Shown: piece after piece, positions 8,614-17,780 of the stretch | How the letters are laid out: the number at the start of each line of letters is the position of its first letter | Numbering within the stretch: the stretch's first letter is position 1 | Assembly (NCBI GenBank): GCA_903864505.1 | Contig: CAIPGC010000135.1 | Location: 1-33,393 of the forward strand | Reading direction: 5' to 3' | DNA: 33,393 bases | Origin: an uncultured beta proteobacterium | GTDB lineage: Bacteria; Pseudomonadota; Gammaproteobacteria; Burkholderiales; Burkholderiaceae_C | Notes under the pieces: generated by a model | Databases searched by the model: none | What the model was told of the DNA's origin: nothing | Seen by the model: the letters and a program-made list of their open reading frames with translations, nothing else | Program-made: the position numbers and the translations under genes

Positions 8614-8847
8614 GTGGGTGAGGTGTTTCAAAATTTGCGTTCGGTGTTGATGCTGTTTTGCGTGCTGCTGTTTGTTATCGGGTTTGGCGGCATGTTGGTA
8701 TCCATGTGGCGTCATCACCGCAGCGAGCGGGTCGAAACGCCCAACTTTCACGGTTCATTGGCAGTGGAAATTTGCTGGGCACTGACTCCGTGCGTGATTG
8801 TTGTTTTGATGGTGCTGCCGACCGTGAAAGTGGTGTTTGGGGTGTGA
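8614..8847 (+). CDS. Orphan COX2 transmembrane-hairpin protein
   Basis: A 77-residue predicted membrane protein just upstream of coxB. Two hydrophobic segments are visible (about residues 8-28 and 52-72), joined by a basic loop with RHHRSERVETPNFHGS. The second segment, HGSLAVEICWALTPCVIVVL, is very like the second membrane helix of cytochrome oxidase subunit II (HGxxxExxWTxxP), yet no CuA domain follows. The GTG at 8614 is chosen because AGGG lies eight bases upstream; the open frame extends to 8470 inside the methyltransferase gene. Position suggests a role in oxidase assembly or stability, but no function is known to me. Confidence 0.65.
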   Translation: MGEVFQNLRSVLMLFCVLLFVIGFGGMLVSMWRHHRSERVETPNFHGSLAVEICWALTPCVIVVLMVLPTVKVVFGV

Positions 8848-8977
8848 GCAGTGCAGGCGGGAAAGATCTCTTTTGGGGTCTTCAGGGTTTGCCCGATGGC
8901 AAGGCGAACTGGTGCCGTTACACTCTCGGGCTCTGGCAGCGGTACGGCAACGGCCAGGTTAACAAGGACAGAGTTTT

Positions 8978-10120
8978 ATGCAAGGCTTGAAGAAATTGGT
9001 CTTGGGTGTCATCGCGGCCCTCGGATTTGGAACGGTGTGGGCCGGTTACTCCTGGAGTTTTCCGTCTCCGGTGACCCCGATCGCCCACGAAACACTCCAT
9101 GTACACAACCTGTTCATGGTCATTGCGCTCACGCTGTTTTTCTCGGTGCTGGCGCTCATGCTTTACTCCTTCTGGAACCACCGCAAATCGCGCGGCCAGA
9201 AGCCTGCCGATTTTGTTGGACCGAAATCGCGTAAGCAGTGGCTGTGGGTGCTGGCGCCGTTTGCTGGCCTGCTGATTCTGGACTATGGAGTATTCGGTAT
9301 TCCTGCGTACCACGCAGTGCTGATGTACGAAAACACCAAGACCGATGCTGACCTCGTGGTCAAGGTCACGGGCAGCCAATGGCTCTGGCAATATGAGTTC
9401 CCGGCCGAGGGCGTGAAGTTCACCAGCCGTCTGGCCACACCGCGCGACCAGATCGACAACCGCGCCACCAAGGGCGAGAACTACCTGCTGGAGGTGGACA
9501 ACCCACTGGTCCTGCCGGTGGGCAAGAAGGTGCGCTTTATCACCACGTCCAACGACGTGATCCATAGCTGGTGGGTGCCTGCCTTTGGGGTGAAGCGGGA
9601 TGCAGTTCCCGGCTTCCTGCGCGAGTTCTGGGCCACTATTGACACACCCGGAACCTACCGTGGCCAGTGCTCCGAGCTGTGCGGCAAGGAACATGGCTTT
9701 ATGCCCATCGTGGTGAATGTGGTTGCTGAAGCCGAGTTCAAGGCCTGGCTGGAAAGCAAAAAGACGGGCGCTGCGCCTGTTTCAACTGCCCCGGCCAAGA
9801 CCTGGACGCTGCAGGAAGCAGTCGCCAGCGGGGAAAAGGTGTATGGCACTATCTGCATCACCTGCCACCAGGCTACCGGCAAGGGCATTCCCGGGACTTT
9901 CCCGGCGCTCGATGGCTCCAAGGTCGCCACCGGACCGGTGGATGAGCATATCAAGGTGGTGCTCAACGGCCGGCCCAATACCGCCATGGTCAGTTTTGCC
10001 AGGAGCCTGTCCGACGCCGATATCGCCGCTGTGGTGACTTATGAACGCAATGCCTGGGGCAACAAGACCGGTGACGTGGTGCAGGCGGCGCACGTGACTG
10101 AACTCAAGCGCGCGCCCTAA
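8978..10120 (+). CDS. coxB: Cytochrome c oxidase subunit II fused to cytochrome c
   Basis: Subunit II of an aa3/caa3-type terminal oxidase, carrying CuA and accepting electrons from cytochrome c. The 380-residue protein has an N-terminal signal-like helix (about 5-23), two membrane helices (about 46-66 and 88-108), and a periplasmic cupredoxin domain with CuA ligands H196, C231, C235, H239 and M242. A C-terminal class I cytochrome c domain follows, with CITCH at 293-297. The fusion means the subunit carries its own heme c. First of the structural cox genes; coxA follows after 55 bases. Start ATG 8978 has AAGGA about ten bases upstream. Confidence 0.96.
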   Translation: MQGLKKLVLGVIAALGFGTVWAGYSWSFPSPVTPIAHETLHVHNLFMVIALTLFFSVLALMLYSFWNHRKSRGQKPADFVGPKSRKQWLWVLAPFAGLLILDYGVFGIPAYHAVLMYENTKTDADLVVKVTGSQWLWQYEFPAEGVKFTSRLATPRDQIDNRATKGENYLLEVDNPLVLPVGKKVRFITTSNDVIHSWWVPAFGVKRDAVPGFLREFWATIDTPGTYRGQCSELCGKEHGFMPIVVNVVAEAEFKAWLESKKTGAAPVSTAPAKTWTLQEAVASGEKVYGTICITCHQATGKGIPGTFPALDGSKVATGPVDEHIKVVLNGRPNTAMVSFARSLSDADIAAVVTYERNAWGNKTGDVVQAAHVTELKRAP

Positions 10121-10175
10121 GCGCGAGCGGCCACCCCAAACGCACACCAGACACATAGAAATTAAGGAGTTGCCC

Positions 10176-11780
10176 ATGGCACACGATATGGCACACGATC
10201 TGCCTCATGATGGCGCGCACGAAGCGCACTACCAGGGTGGGGCCCTGCGCTGGATACAGACCACCAACCACAAAGACATCGGGATCATGTACCTGATCTT
10301 CGCCATCACCATGCTGCTGGTGGGCGGGGCGATGATTCTGGCGGTGCGGGCCGAACTGTTTCAGCCTGGATTGCAACTGATGCAGCCCGAGCTGTTTAAC
10401 CAACTCATCACGTTGCATGGTCTGATCATGGTGTTCGGTTTTGCCATGCCTGCAGCCACCGGCCTGGCCAACTACATGCTGCCGCTGATCCTGGGCGCCC
10501 CCGACATGGCCTTGCCGCGCCTGAACAACTGGGGTTTCTGGATTTTGCCGCCCGCGGCCATCATGCTGGTGCTTCCGTTCTTTCTTGGACTGATGGGCAT
10601 CGGCCCCGGTGCGGTGGATACCGGTTGGACCATGTACGCGCCGCTGTCGGTGCAAAGCGGCTGGGGCATGGACTTCGCCATCTTCTCGGTGCACATGCTG
10701 GGTGTGTCGTCCATACTGGGCTCCATCAATGTGATCGTGACGATTTTGAACATGCGCGCCCCTGGCATGACGCTGTTCAAGATGCCGCTGTTCGCGCATG
10801 GTTTTCTGGTCACCGCCATTCTGCTGATTACCATCATGCCGGTGCTTGCAGGTGGGGTGACCATGGTGCTGATGGACCGACATTTTGACACCCACTTTTT
10901 CACCGCGGCCGGTGGTGGCGATCCGGTGCTGTGGCAGCACATCTTCTGGTTTATGGGCCACCCCGAGGTGTATGTGCTGCTGCTGCCCATTTGCGGTGTG
11001 GTGCCGCATGTGTTGTCTGCCTTTTCGCGCAAGCCGGTGTATGGCTACAGGGCGCAGGTGTACGGCATGTGGGGCATTGGCGGTCTTTCGGTGATTGTGT
11101 GGGCACACCACATGTTCACCAGCGGTATGTCCACCGGCAGCCAGCTGTATTTCATGTACAGCACCATGCTGATTTCCCTGCCACTGGCGGTTCTGTTCTT
11201 CTGCTGGATTGCCACCCTGTGGCGCGGTTCCATGACGTTTGAGACGCCGATGCTGTTTGCCGTCGGCTTCATCATCCTGTTTGGCTGGGGCGGGTTGACC
11301 GGGCTGGTGCTGGCGGATGCGGCCGCTGATCCGCAATACCACAACGCCTACTTTTTGGTGGCGCATTTCCACTACGCGCTGTACCCAACCACCGTGATGG
11401 GTGCCATGGCCGGCGTTTACTACTGGCTGCCTAAGTGGACCGGCCACATGCTCGACGAGCGACTGGGCAAGATTCATTTCTGGATTGTCATGGTCGGTTT
11501 CAACCTGACGTTTATTCCGCAGTTTCTGGTGGGTTTGGCCGGTATGCCGCGACGTATCCCCGACTATCCCCTGATGTTCAGCGAGTGGAACATGCTGTCG
11601 ACCGTGGGTGCGTTCATCCTGGGCGTATCGCATCTGCTATTCATCTACAACGTCATCAAGTGTGTGCGTGGCGGTGAGAAGGCGCAGGACAAGGCCTGGG
11701 AAGGCGCGGAGGGTCTGGAATGGACAGTGCCATCTCCTGCGCCCTATCACACCTTCGAGACGCAACCTACCATCAAGTAA
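10176..11780 (+). CDS. coxA: Cytochrome c oxidase subunit I
   Basis: Catalytic heme-copper subunit, an integral membrane protein of 534 residues with about twelve helices. Diagnostic motifs include TTNHKDIGIMYLIF at the start, GHPEVYVLLLP (CuB histidine and the cross-linked tyrosine), WAHHMFTSG (the CuB di-histidine) and VAHFHYAL (heme a3/heme a ligands). The ATG at 10176 follows AAGGAG by six bases; a TTG two codons earlier is rejected. The N-terminus is a histidine-rich tail with MAHDMAHDLPHD that is not part of the core fold. It is followed after 14 bases by the small assembly gene. Confidence 0.97.
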   Translation: MAHDMAHDLPHDGAHEAHYQGGALRWIQTTNHKDIGIMYLIFAITMLLVGGAMILAVRAELFQPGLQLMQPELFNQLITLHGLIMVFGFAMPAATGLANYMLPLILGAPDMALPRLNNWGFWILPPAAIMLVLPFFLGLMGIGPGAVDTGWTMYAPLSVQSGWGMDFAIFSVHMLGVSSILGSINVIVTILNMRAPGMTLFKMPLFAHGFLVTAILLITIMPVLAGGVTMVLMDRHFDTHFFTAAGGGDPVLWQHIFWFMGHPEVYVLLLPICGVVPHVLSAFSRKPVYGYRAQVYGMWGIGGLSVIVWAHHMFTSGMSTGSQLYFMYSTMLISLPLAVLFFCWIATLWRGSMTFETPMLFAVGFIILFGWGGLTGLVLADAAADPQYHNAYFLVAHFHYALYPTTVMGAMAGVYYWLPKWTGHMLDERLGKIHFWIVMVGFNLTFIPQFLVGLAGMPRRIPDYPLMFSEWNMLSTVGAFILGVSHLLFIYNVIKCVRGGEKAQDKAWEGAEGLEWTVPSPAPYHTFETQPTIK

Positions 11781-11794
11781 GTGGTGTACTCCCC

Positions 11795-11941
11795 ATGACA
11801 ACCCACACCAACGACGAGGTTCGCCCGAGCGCCGAGGAGTGGGCGCGTCGGCAAAAGGCCAATGTACGCCTGGGCTACCTCTTTGGTGCCGTGGCGTTTG
11901 CCCTGTTTCTGGTTGCGCTATGGAAGTACCGGCCGCTGTGA
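11795..11941 (+). CDS. Cytochrome oxidase small assembly protein (48 aa)
   Basis: A small single-helix membrane protein found between coxA and ctaG in Burkholderiales. A polar N-terminus (RPSAEEWARRQKANVRLG) is followed by one hydrophobic segment (YLFGAVAFALFLVALW) and a short basic end. The start is the ATG at 11795, 14 bases after the coxA stop; upstream in-frame extension into coxA is rejected. The stop overlaps the ctaG start region. Family members are annotated as oxidase assembly proteins mostly from position. Confidence 0.8.
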   Translation: MTTHTNDEVRPSAEEWARRQKANVRLGYLFGAVAFALFLVALWKYRPL

Positions 11942-12492
11942 CTGCATTGAACGCGCCCTTGCTAAGAAAGGCCAACCGAAAGCTGGCCTGGCAATTGCTC
12001 TTGGTGTCGGTGTTCTTCGCCGGTTTTGGCTTCGCCCTGGTACCACTGTACGACGTGATTTGCCGACTCACCGGGCTCAATGGGCGAACCAACGCAATCG
12101 CGGCGGTGCAGAGTAAGAGTACGCAGATTGACACCACGCGCTGGGTCAATGTCGAGTTTCTGAGCCACACCATGCCCGGGGTGGGGCTGGAGTTTGCGCC
12201 CGAGCAATTTTCCGTGCGGGTGCATCCAGGTGAAGTGATTCACACCAATTACGTGGTGAAGAATCGCACAGCTCAGGTGTTTGTCGGGCAGGCGGTACCC
12301 AGTGTGACGCCGGCGGTAGCAGCACCCTATTTTGAAAAGATTGAATGCTTCTGCTTTAGCCAGCAGACCTTTCAGGGCGGAGAGATCCGCACCATGCCGG
12401 TGGTGTTTGTAGTGAACCCCGACATGAGCCGGGAGCTCGGAACTGTGACACTGTCGTACACGTTCTTTGAAGCTCCCAAGGCCCCCGTTTGA
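11920..12492 (+). CDS. ctaG: Cytochrome oxidase copper chaperone CtaG/Cox11
   Basis: Membrane-anchored periplasmic copper chaperone that inserts CuB into subunit I. The 190-residue protein has an N-terminal anchor (about 26-46, LLLVSVFFAGFGFALVPLY) and the Cox11 beta fold with the copper-binding IECFCFSQQ motif (C143, C145) and a conserved MPVVFVVNPD near the end. Two starts are possible: ATG 11920, overlapping the small assembly gene by 22 bases, or GTG 11938, forming a GTGA overlap; neither has a strong ribosome site. The ATG is reported. Confidence 0.92.
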   Translation: MEVPAAVTALNAPLLRKANRKLAWQLLLVSVFFAGFGFALVPLYDVICRLTGLNGRTNAIAAVQSKSTQIDTTRWVNVEFLSHTMPGVGLEFAPEQFSVRVHPGEVIHTNYVVKNRTAQVFVGQAVPSVTPAVAAPYFEKIECFCFSQQTFQGGEIRTMPVVFVVNPDMSRELGTVTLSYTFFEAPKAPV

Positions 12493-12534
12493 ATTGAAAA
12501 ATTAGAGACCAGAGACCGAGAAGGAACCCTCACT

Positions 12535-13398
12535 ATGACCAACACGCCTACGCATGCTGCCAAGGGGCACTATTTTGTGCCGGCGGCAAGCCACTATTCC
12601 ACGTTTCTTTCGGTCGGAATATTTCTGCTGGCCCTGGGCTTTGTTTTTCGCCTCAATGGGGTACCGGCCGGCATCTGGAGCATGCTGATTGGCGCAGGGC
12701 TCATTCTTTACGTGGTCATCGGCTGGTTTGGCGAGGTGATCGGCGAAAACCGCAAAGGCATCTACACCGCGTGGGAGGACCGCTCGTACCGAATTGGCAT
12801 GGTGTGGTTCATATTTTCTGAGGTCATGTTTTTCGCATGTTTCTTTGGCGTGCTGTTCTATATCCGCCGCATTTCGTTGCCCGAGTTGGGGGGCTACGAC
12901 CCGGTACTGACTCCTTATGCAGGATTTACCGGTGCCTGGCCCAGCAGCGGCCCCATGGGAGAGACCTTCCAGCCGATGGGGGCATGGGGTGTACCGGCTA
13001 TCAACACGCTGTTGCTGTTGACTTCGGGCGCTACCCTGACGTGGGCGCACTGGGGACTCCTCAAAAACAAGCGCAACCAACTCAATCTGGGTCTGGCATT
13101 AACCGTCGCGTTGGGACTGACCTTCATGGGCTTTCAGGCACAGGAATACATCCACGCCTACCATGAGTTGGGACTGACCCTGGGTGCGGGTGTTTACGGG
13201 GCAACATTCTTCATCACCACGGGGTTTCACGGTATGCACGTCACATTGGGCAGTATCATGCTGCTAGTGATGCTTGGGCGGGGGCTTAAGGGCCACTTTT
13301 CCGAACACGACCACTTTGCCTTTGAGGCGGTGGCCTGGTACTGGCACTTTGTGGACGTGGTATGGCTGATCGTGTTTGTTTTTGTTTACTGGCTGTAA
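12535..13398 (+). CDS. coxC: Cytochrome c oxidase subunit III
   Basis: Seven-helix membrane subunit of the terminal oxidase, 287 residues. Characteristic segments are HYFVPAASHYS at the start, MVWFIFSEVMFFACFFG, the FQAQEYIHAYHELG helix, FFITTGFHGMHVTLGS and the end WYWHFVDVVWLIVFVFVYW. It lies 42 bases after ctaG in the same direction and is the last structural gene of the cox operon. The next gene is convergent 24 bases away, and I see no clear terminator between them. Confidence 0.96.
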   Translation: MTNTPTHAAKGHYFVPAASHYSTFLSVGIFLLALGFVFRLNGVPAGIWSMLIGAGLILYVVIGWFGEVIGENRKGIYTAWEDRSYRIGMVWFIFSEVMFFACFFGVLFYIRRISLPELGGYDPVLTPYAGFTGAWPSSGPMGETFQPMGAWGVPAINTLLLLTSGATLTWAHWGLLKNKRNQLNLGLALTVALGLTFMGFQAQEYIHAYHELGLTLGAGVYGATFFITTGFHGMHVTLGSIMLLVMLGRGLKGHFSEHDHFAFEAVAWYWHFVDVVWLIVFVFVYWL

Positions 13399-13422
13399 GC
13401 CGACTGCTTAGCCCGGCATGGA

Positions 13423-13629
13423 CTAACGTATTCCATGCATGGGAATGAGGCCAAAGTAAAAACCGATCAGCAGCGTCAGGAAGAGACTGATTGACAAACC
13501 CACGCGCAGCGTCAACGCTTGCACCATGCGGTTTTTCTCCCCATCCTTTCGGAACAGCAGTGCCAGGGCGCTGCCCAGGCTTGCCACGATCAATACCAGT
13601 ACCGCGACGATGAAAATTCTTGTCAGCAT
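13423..13629 (-). CDS. DUF2909 twin-transmembrane protein
   Basis: A 68-residue inner-membrane protein with two hydrophobic helices (about 5-27 and 43-64) joined by a basic loop (FRKDGEKNRMVQALTLR). This twin-membrane family is regularly found next to SURF1 in betaproteobacterial cox clusters and is presumed to help oxidase biogenesis; its activity is unknown. It is the only minus-strand gene in the cox region, convergent with coxC and divergent from SURF1 (49 bases between starts). Confidence 0.8.
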   Translation of the reverse strand: MLTRIFIVAVLVLIVASLGSALALLFRKDGEKNRMVQALTLRVGLSISLFLTLLIGFYFGLIPMHGIR

Positions 13630-13678
13630 AGTGCTCTCAGGGAAAGTGTTGCGTCATTATCCGATTCGACCTTGAGCC

Positions 13679-14398
13679 ATGCAAGATTTTTACTTTCAAC
13701 CACGATGGATACCCGGTCTTGCCGCTGCGGCAGGCGTGGGCTTGTTTGTGCATATGGGTTTGTGGCAGGCCGACAAAGGGCAGAGGCGCCAAGCCGAGAT
13801 CGCCCAGTTCAAGGCACGGGCCCAGCAGGGGCCTTATCGCGTGGGAGCGGCACAACTGGACCCGGAGCAAATGCAGGATGCGCCGGTGTCGGTGCGCGGC
13901 GTGTATGAGGGCGAGAAACAATTCTTCATTGACAACCGCCAGGAGAACGGCAAACCAGGCGTTCATGTGATCGCACCGTTGTTGATAGAAGGCACTACCA
14001 CCCGGGTGCTGGTCAATCGCGGCTGGGTCGGATGGGGTGCCAGCCGTGCGGTTTTACCCAAGGTTGCTGTACCGTCCGGGGTCGTGGAGGTGAGCGGTGT
14101 GGCTTCGCAACCATCGATCAAGAAATTCTTGCTGATGCCCGATCACGAAGAGGCTTTGCCTCAGCTATGGAGCCGCCTGGACGTGCAACGCTTTGCCAAA
14201 CGCTACGCCGTAACGGTGCAAGCCTTTGTCATTTTGCAAAATCCGGCGGATGCGCAGGACGCATTGGTGCGCCACTGGCCGCCGCCGCAAGACCGGGTTG
14301 CCGTGCACCAGAGTTACTCACTGCAGTGGTTCGGGATGGCGATTGCCCTGGTGGTTTTTTTCTGCGTTGCAAGTCTGCGAAAGCGAGTGCAACCATGA
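13679..14398 (+). CDS. SURF1 family oxidase assembly protein
   Basis: SURF1 (Shy1) proteins bind heme a and deliver it to oxidase subunit I. The 239-residue protein has the usual layout: a membrane helix near the N-terminus (about 10-28), a periplasmic region with the family signatures RGVYEGEKQFFIDNRQENGK and VLVNRGWVGWG, and a closing membrane helix (WFGMAIALVVFFCVASL). It overlaps the next gene by four bases (ATGA). The start ATG has no strong ribosome site. Confidence 0.92.
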   Translation: MQDFYFQPRWIPGLAAAAGVGLFVHMGLWQADKGQRRQAEIAQFKARAQQGPYRVGAAQLDPEQMQDAPVSVRGVYEGEKQFFIDNRQENGKPGVHVIAPLLIEGTTTRVLVNRGWVGWGASRAVLPKVAVPSGVVEVSGVASQPSIKKFLLMPDHEEALPQLWSRLDVQRFAKRYAVTVQAFVILQNPADAQDALVRHWPPPQDRVAVHQSYSLQWFGMAIALVVFFCVASLRKRVQP

Positions 14399-15072
14399 CC
14401 TCTCCCTATTTCGACGAGCCACTGGGTCTGGCGGTGCATTCCCTTCCCAATCCGCAGGATGTCGGCAATGGCCAGGCGGTCTTGACCGGTCGCTGGAAGC
14501 TCATCGCCATCATGCTGGTGTGCTCGCTGCCGGTCATTGCGGCCTACTTTGCCTATTTTGTGGTGCGCGCAACCGGGCACACTGCGCTGGGCGAATTGAT
14601 TACACCGATTCAACCGGTGGGGGATCTGCGCGCTACCACTCTGGACGGCTCCGGGCAGGCCCTTTCAGCATTGAAGGGGCAGTGGCTGTTGGTGAGCGTG
14701 GGCGACGGTGCGTGCGCCCAGGATTGCCAGCAGCGCCTGTTCCTGCAACGACAGTTGCGTGAAACGCTGGGCAAGGACAAAGACCGCGTGGATCGCGTCT
14801 GGCTGATATCCGACGAGCAGACTGTAACTGCCGAAATGCGCAAAAACCTGCAGGACGCGACGGTGCTGCGCGTTGCCCCAGTGGTGCTACGACACTGGTT
14901 GCCGGTGCCCGCGGATAAGACCGTCGCCGACTATCTGTTCGTAGTCGATCCCCTGGGCAATACCATGATGCGCTTTCCGGCCCACTTTGACGGGGCACAG
15001 GCGAGCAAGGCGCGGCGTGACCTGGACCGCCTGCTGCGGGCATCAATGTCTTGGGACCCTCCGGGGCGTTAA
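14395..15072 (+). CDS. SCO-like thioredoxin-fold membrane protein of the cox cluster
   Basis: A 225-residue protein with one membrane helix (about 36-58) followed by a periplasmic thioredoxin-like region. It has a CxxxC pair (C107, C111 in GACAQDCQQR) spaced like SCO copper chaperones, and a closing FVVDPLGNTMMRFP strand like the DxxG of SCO/peroxiredoxin proteins. The conserved SCO copper-ligand histidine is not apparent. It sits between SURF1 (ATGA overlap) and ctaA, so a redox or copper role in oxidase assembly is inferred. The gene upstream reading frame continues to 14032 but lies within SURF1. Confidence 0.75.
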   Translation: MTSPYFDEPLGLAVHSLPNPQDVGNGQAVLTGRWKLIAIMLVCSLPVIAAYFAYFVVRATGHTALGELITPIQPVGDLRATTLDGSGQALSALKGQWLLVSVGDGACAQDCQQRLFLQRQLRETLGKDKDRVDRVWLISDEQTVTAEMRKNLQDATVLRVAPVVLRHWLPVPADKTVADYLFVVDPLGNTMMRFPAHFDGAQASKARRDLDRLLRASMSWDPPGR

Positions 15073-15077
15073 CTTCC

Positions 15078-16238
15078 ATGTATAGCCAGCCCTTGTACGA
15101 TCTCTCCCCCCTGGCGCGCCTGCTGGTCGTTGGCGTGCTGCTGGCCAGCGGACCAATGCTCATGGTGTACCTGCGCAACCGCAAGGCATCGCCGCTGGGA
15201 CGAGTGCACGCGCTGGCGGTGGTTACCCTGTTCCTGACTTTTGACCTGGTACTGTTTGGTGCATTTACCCGACTGACCGACAGCGGCTTGGGTTGTCCCG
15301 ACTGGCCGGGTTGTTACGGCAGTGCAAGTCCTCTGGGTGCCAGTAGTGAAATTGCATCGGCGCAGCACGCCATGCCGACCGGTCCGGTGACGCCGGGTAA
15401 AGCCTGGGTCGAGATGGTGCACCGCTATCTGGCGATGGCGGTCGGGGTACTCATCGCGGTGCTGACTGCGGTGGCCTGGCTCAGACGCAAGGTTCCTGGA
15501 GTTGCAAGCCGAGTGTCGACCGGTTGGGCCAGTTTGACACTGGTGTGGGTGTGTGTCCAGGGTGCGTTTGGCGCGCTCACCGTGACCATGAAGCTCTTTC
15601 CCGCGGTGGTGACCTTGCATCTGCTGGGTGGATACCTTTTGATGGCATTGCTGACGGTGCAAGTGGCATTGCGCGGGCTGCACGATGCCGCTCCCGTGCG
15701 CAGTGCGTTGCCGACGGGGGTGCGTGGATGGATCGCGGGCTCCCTTGCGCTGCTTTTGCTGCAGGCGGCATCGGGTGCCTGGGTGAGTACCAATTACGCA
15801 GTGCTGGCCTGTACCGAATTTCCTTTGTGCCAGGGCGCTTGGTGGCCGCTGATGGATTTTGCCCAAGGCTTCGAGATCTGGCGCCCGCTGGGTGTGAGCC
15901 AGGACGGTGCCAACCTGAGCTTTCAGGCACTGACCGCGATGCACTTCTTCCACCGGACATTGGCATTTCTCACCCTATTGGTGTTGAGCGCTTTGGCCTG
16001 GAAGCTTTCCAACTATTCGACGCTGCGCAGGCTTCCCGCATGGCTGGGCGGGCTGTTGGCGTTGCAGGTCATCACGGGGGTAAGCAACGTGTTGCTGGGC
16101 TGGCCGATGCTGTCCGCGGTGTTGCACAGCGGCGGCGCTGGGGCTCTGGTGGTGGTGCTGACCTGGCTATTGTCCGTGACCTATTCCCAAAATGCTGCTG
16201 AGCGTGCGCAGGCCTTTGCACGCCGGTTTTCCGAATGA
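15078..16238 (+). CDS. ctaA: Heme A synthase (COX15/CtaA)
   Basis: Converts heme O to heme A by oxidising a methyl group to formyl; required for an aa3 oxidase. The 386-residue protein has about eight membrane helices and the family motifs [18 protein letters not shown] near residue 65, [12 protein letters not shown] (heme-ligand histidine), [15 protein letters not shown] and [15 protein letters not shown]. The ATG at 15078 is preferred over an in-frame TTG at 15051 inside the previous gene. Its stop overlaps the ctaB start (ATGA), so farnesylation and oxidation of heme are translationally linked. Confidence 0.94.
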   Translation: MYSQPLYDLSPLARLLVVGVLLASGPMLMVYLRNRKASPLGRVHALAVVTLFLTFDLVLFGAFTRLTDSGLGCPDWPGCYGSASPLGASSEIASAQHAMPTGPVTPGKAWVEMVHRYLAMAVGVLIAVLTAVAWLRRKVPGVASRVSTGWASLTLVWVCVQGAFGALTVTMKLFPAVVTLHLLGGYLLMALLTVQVALRGLHDAAPVRSALPTGVRGWIAGSLALLLLQAASGAWVSTNYAVLACTEFPLCQGAWWPLMDFAQGFEIWRPLGVSQDGANLSFQALTAMHFFHRTLAFLTLLVLSALAWKLSNYSTLRRLPAWLGGLLALQVITGVSNVLLGWPMLSAVLHSGGAGALVVVLTWLLSVTYSQNAAERAQAFARRFSE

Positions 16239-17128
16239 GCGCAACCACGGCCTGCGCTGAACCTTCGATCTTGCGCCAGTTCTATGCGCTGACCAAGCCA
16301 CGCGTGATCCAACTCATTGTGTTTTGTGCCCTGATCGGCATGGTGCTGGCGGTTCCGGGGCGCCCGACTTGGAGCCAGATCACACTGGTCGCTGCGGCGT
16401 GCCTGGGCATCTGGCTGGTGGCCGGTGCTGCGGCTGCCTTTAACTGCATCGTTGAAAAGGGCATTGACTCCCGCATGAAGCGTACCGCGTGGCGCCCCAC
16501 GGCGCGGGGTGAATTGGGCAACGCGCAAACGTTGCTGTTCTCGGCCGCGCTGTGCGCGTTGGGGTCGCTTATTCTGTATTGGTGGGTGAACCCGCTGACC
16601 ATGTGGCTGACTTTTGCCACCTTTGTCGGTTACGCTGTGGTCTACACCGTGATTCTCAAGCCCTTGACTCCGCAAAACATTGTGATTGGTGGTGCCTCCG
16701 GGGCCATGCCGCCGGTATTGGGCTGGGCAGCCATGACCGGAGATGTGGGACCCGAGGCCCTCATTCTCTTTTTGATCATTTTTCTGTGGACTCCGCCGCA
16801 CTTCTGGGCGCTTGCGCTGTACCGTGTCGAGGATTACCGCAAGGCGGGGCTGCCCATGCTTCCGGTGACCCATGGCAGCGAATTCACCCGGTTGCAGGTG
16901 TTGCTTTACACCCTGGTACTCTTTGCGGCATGTCTGCTGCCGTTTGTGTATGGCATGAGTGGGTGGCTGTATCTGGTGGTTGCCATCGTTTTGAGCGTGG
17001 GGTTCTGCCTATATGCATGGGAGTTGTTGCGCGACTACTCCGACGCCCTGGCACGCAGAACCTTCCGGTTTTCGCTCATTCACTTGAGTTCTCTGTTCGC
17101 CGCGCTGTTGCTGGACCACTACTTATGA
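16235..17128 (+). CDS. ctaB: Protoheme IX farnesyltransferase (heme O synthase)
   Basis: Adds a farnesyl group to heme B to make heme O, the substrate of CtaA. The 297-residue UbiA-family membrane protein starts with [17 protein letters not shown]. It shows the prenyl-diphosphate motif [15 protein letters not shown] and a second acidic region in [20 protein letters not shown], both diagnostic for CtaB/CyoE. It overlaps ctaA at the 5' end and the SCO gene at the 3' end by ATGA. Confidence 0.95.
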   Translation: MSATTACAEPSILRQFYALTKPRVIQLIVFCALIGMVLAVPGRPTWSQITLVAAACLGIWLVAGAAAAFNCIVEKGIDSRMKRTAWRPTARGELGNAQTLLFSAALCALGSLILYWWVNPLTMWLTFATFVGYAVVYTVILKPLTPQNIVIGGASGAMPPVLGWAAMTGDVGPEALILFLIIFLWTPPHFWALALYRVEDYRKAGLPMLPVTHGSEFTRLQVLLYTLVLFAACLLPFVYGMSGWLYLVVAIVLSVGFCLYAWELLRDYSDALARRTFRFSLIHLSSLFAALLLDHYL

Positions 17129-17733
17129 AAAGAAGCACTCTCAACTTGATAGCGGCCTACGCTGTATTGGCGTGGGCTGCAGGATTTCTATCTGCTTGCT
17201 CCAAGAGTGAAGCGACATTTTCCTCGATTGATGTCACCGGGGCCGAGTACGCTCGGGACTTTGCCCTGACCGACCACAACGGCCAGCTGCGCCACTTGCA
17301 GGATTTTGCAGGCAAGGTGGTGGTCATGTTTTTTGGCTATACCCAGTGCCCGGATGTATGCCCCACGTCCATGGCCGAACTGGCCGAGGTGAAAAAGGCG
17401 CTGGGCAAGGACAGTGAGCGCCTGCAGGGAATTTTTGTCACGATAGACCCCGTACGCGATACGCCGGAGGTGCTCAAAGCCTACATGGGGGCGTTTGACC
17501 CCAGCTTTTTGGCGCTGACGACGACGCCAGAGACCCTGGCCGTGGTGGCTAAGGAGTACAAGATTTACTACAAGAAGGTTGACGGTAAAACCGCCACCAG
17601 CTACACCATGGACCACTCGGCGGGTAGCTATGTCTATGACACCCATGGCAAGTTGCGCCTGTTTACACGCTACGGGTCGGGCGCGGCGGCGCTGGCGTCC
17701 GACATACAACTCCTGCTCGGCCAAGGTGGCTAA
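17125..17733 (+). CDS. SCO1/SenC copper chaperone lipoprotein
   Basis: Periplasmic copper chaperone/thioredoxin-fold protein for the CuA centre of subunit II. The 202-residue protein has a lipoprotein signal with lipobox LSAC (C25), the copper-binding CxxxC in CPDVCP (C75, C79) and the distal histidine H164 in MDHSAGSY; all three ligands are present, unlike in the SCO-like gene upstream. The ATG at 17125 overlaps the ctaB stop, making it the last gene of the SURF1-to-SCO run. Confidence 0.94.
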   Translation: MKRSTLNLIAAYAVLAWAAGFLSACSKSEATFSSIDVTGAEYARDFALTDHNGQLRHLQDFAGKVVVMFFGYTQCPDVCPTSMAELAEVKKALGKDSERLQGIFVTIDPVRDTPEVLKAYMGAFDPSFLALTTTPETLAVVAKEYKIYYKKVDGKTATSYTMDHSAGSYVYDTHGKLRLFTRYGSGAAALASDIQLLLGQGG

Positions 17734-17780
17734 GCGCGCCCTGGTCTGGACAATGGCAACAACCTTTTTTTGAAACCACT

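Noticed and set aside
8848-8977. Search for a cox promoter in the gap before coxB
   Set aside because: A TTACACT hexamer-like sequence exists but has no matching -35 at a proper distance.
10104-11633. A 509-codon minus-strand open frame rich in His and Gln
   Set aside because: Mirror image of coxA; composition is what antisense of a membrane protein gene gives.
13429-13445. Short near-palindrome between coxC and the DUF2909 gene as a terminator
   Set aside because: Stem is only five bases with no T run and overlaps the DUF2909 coding end.
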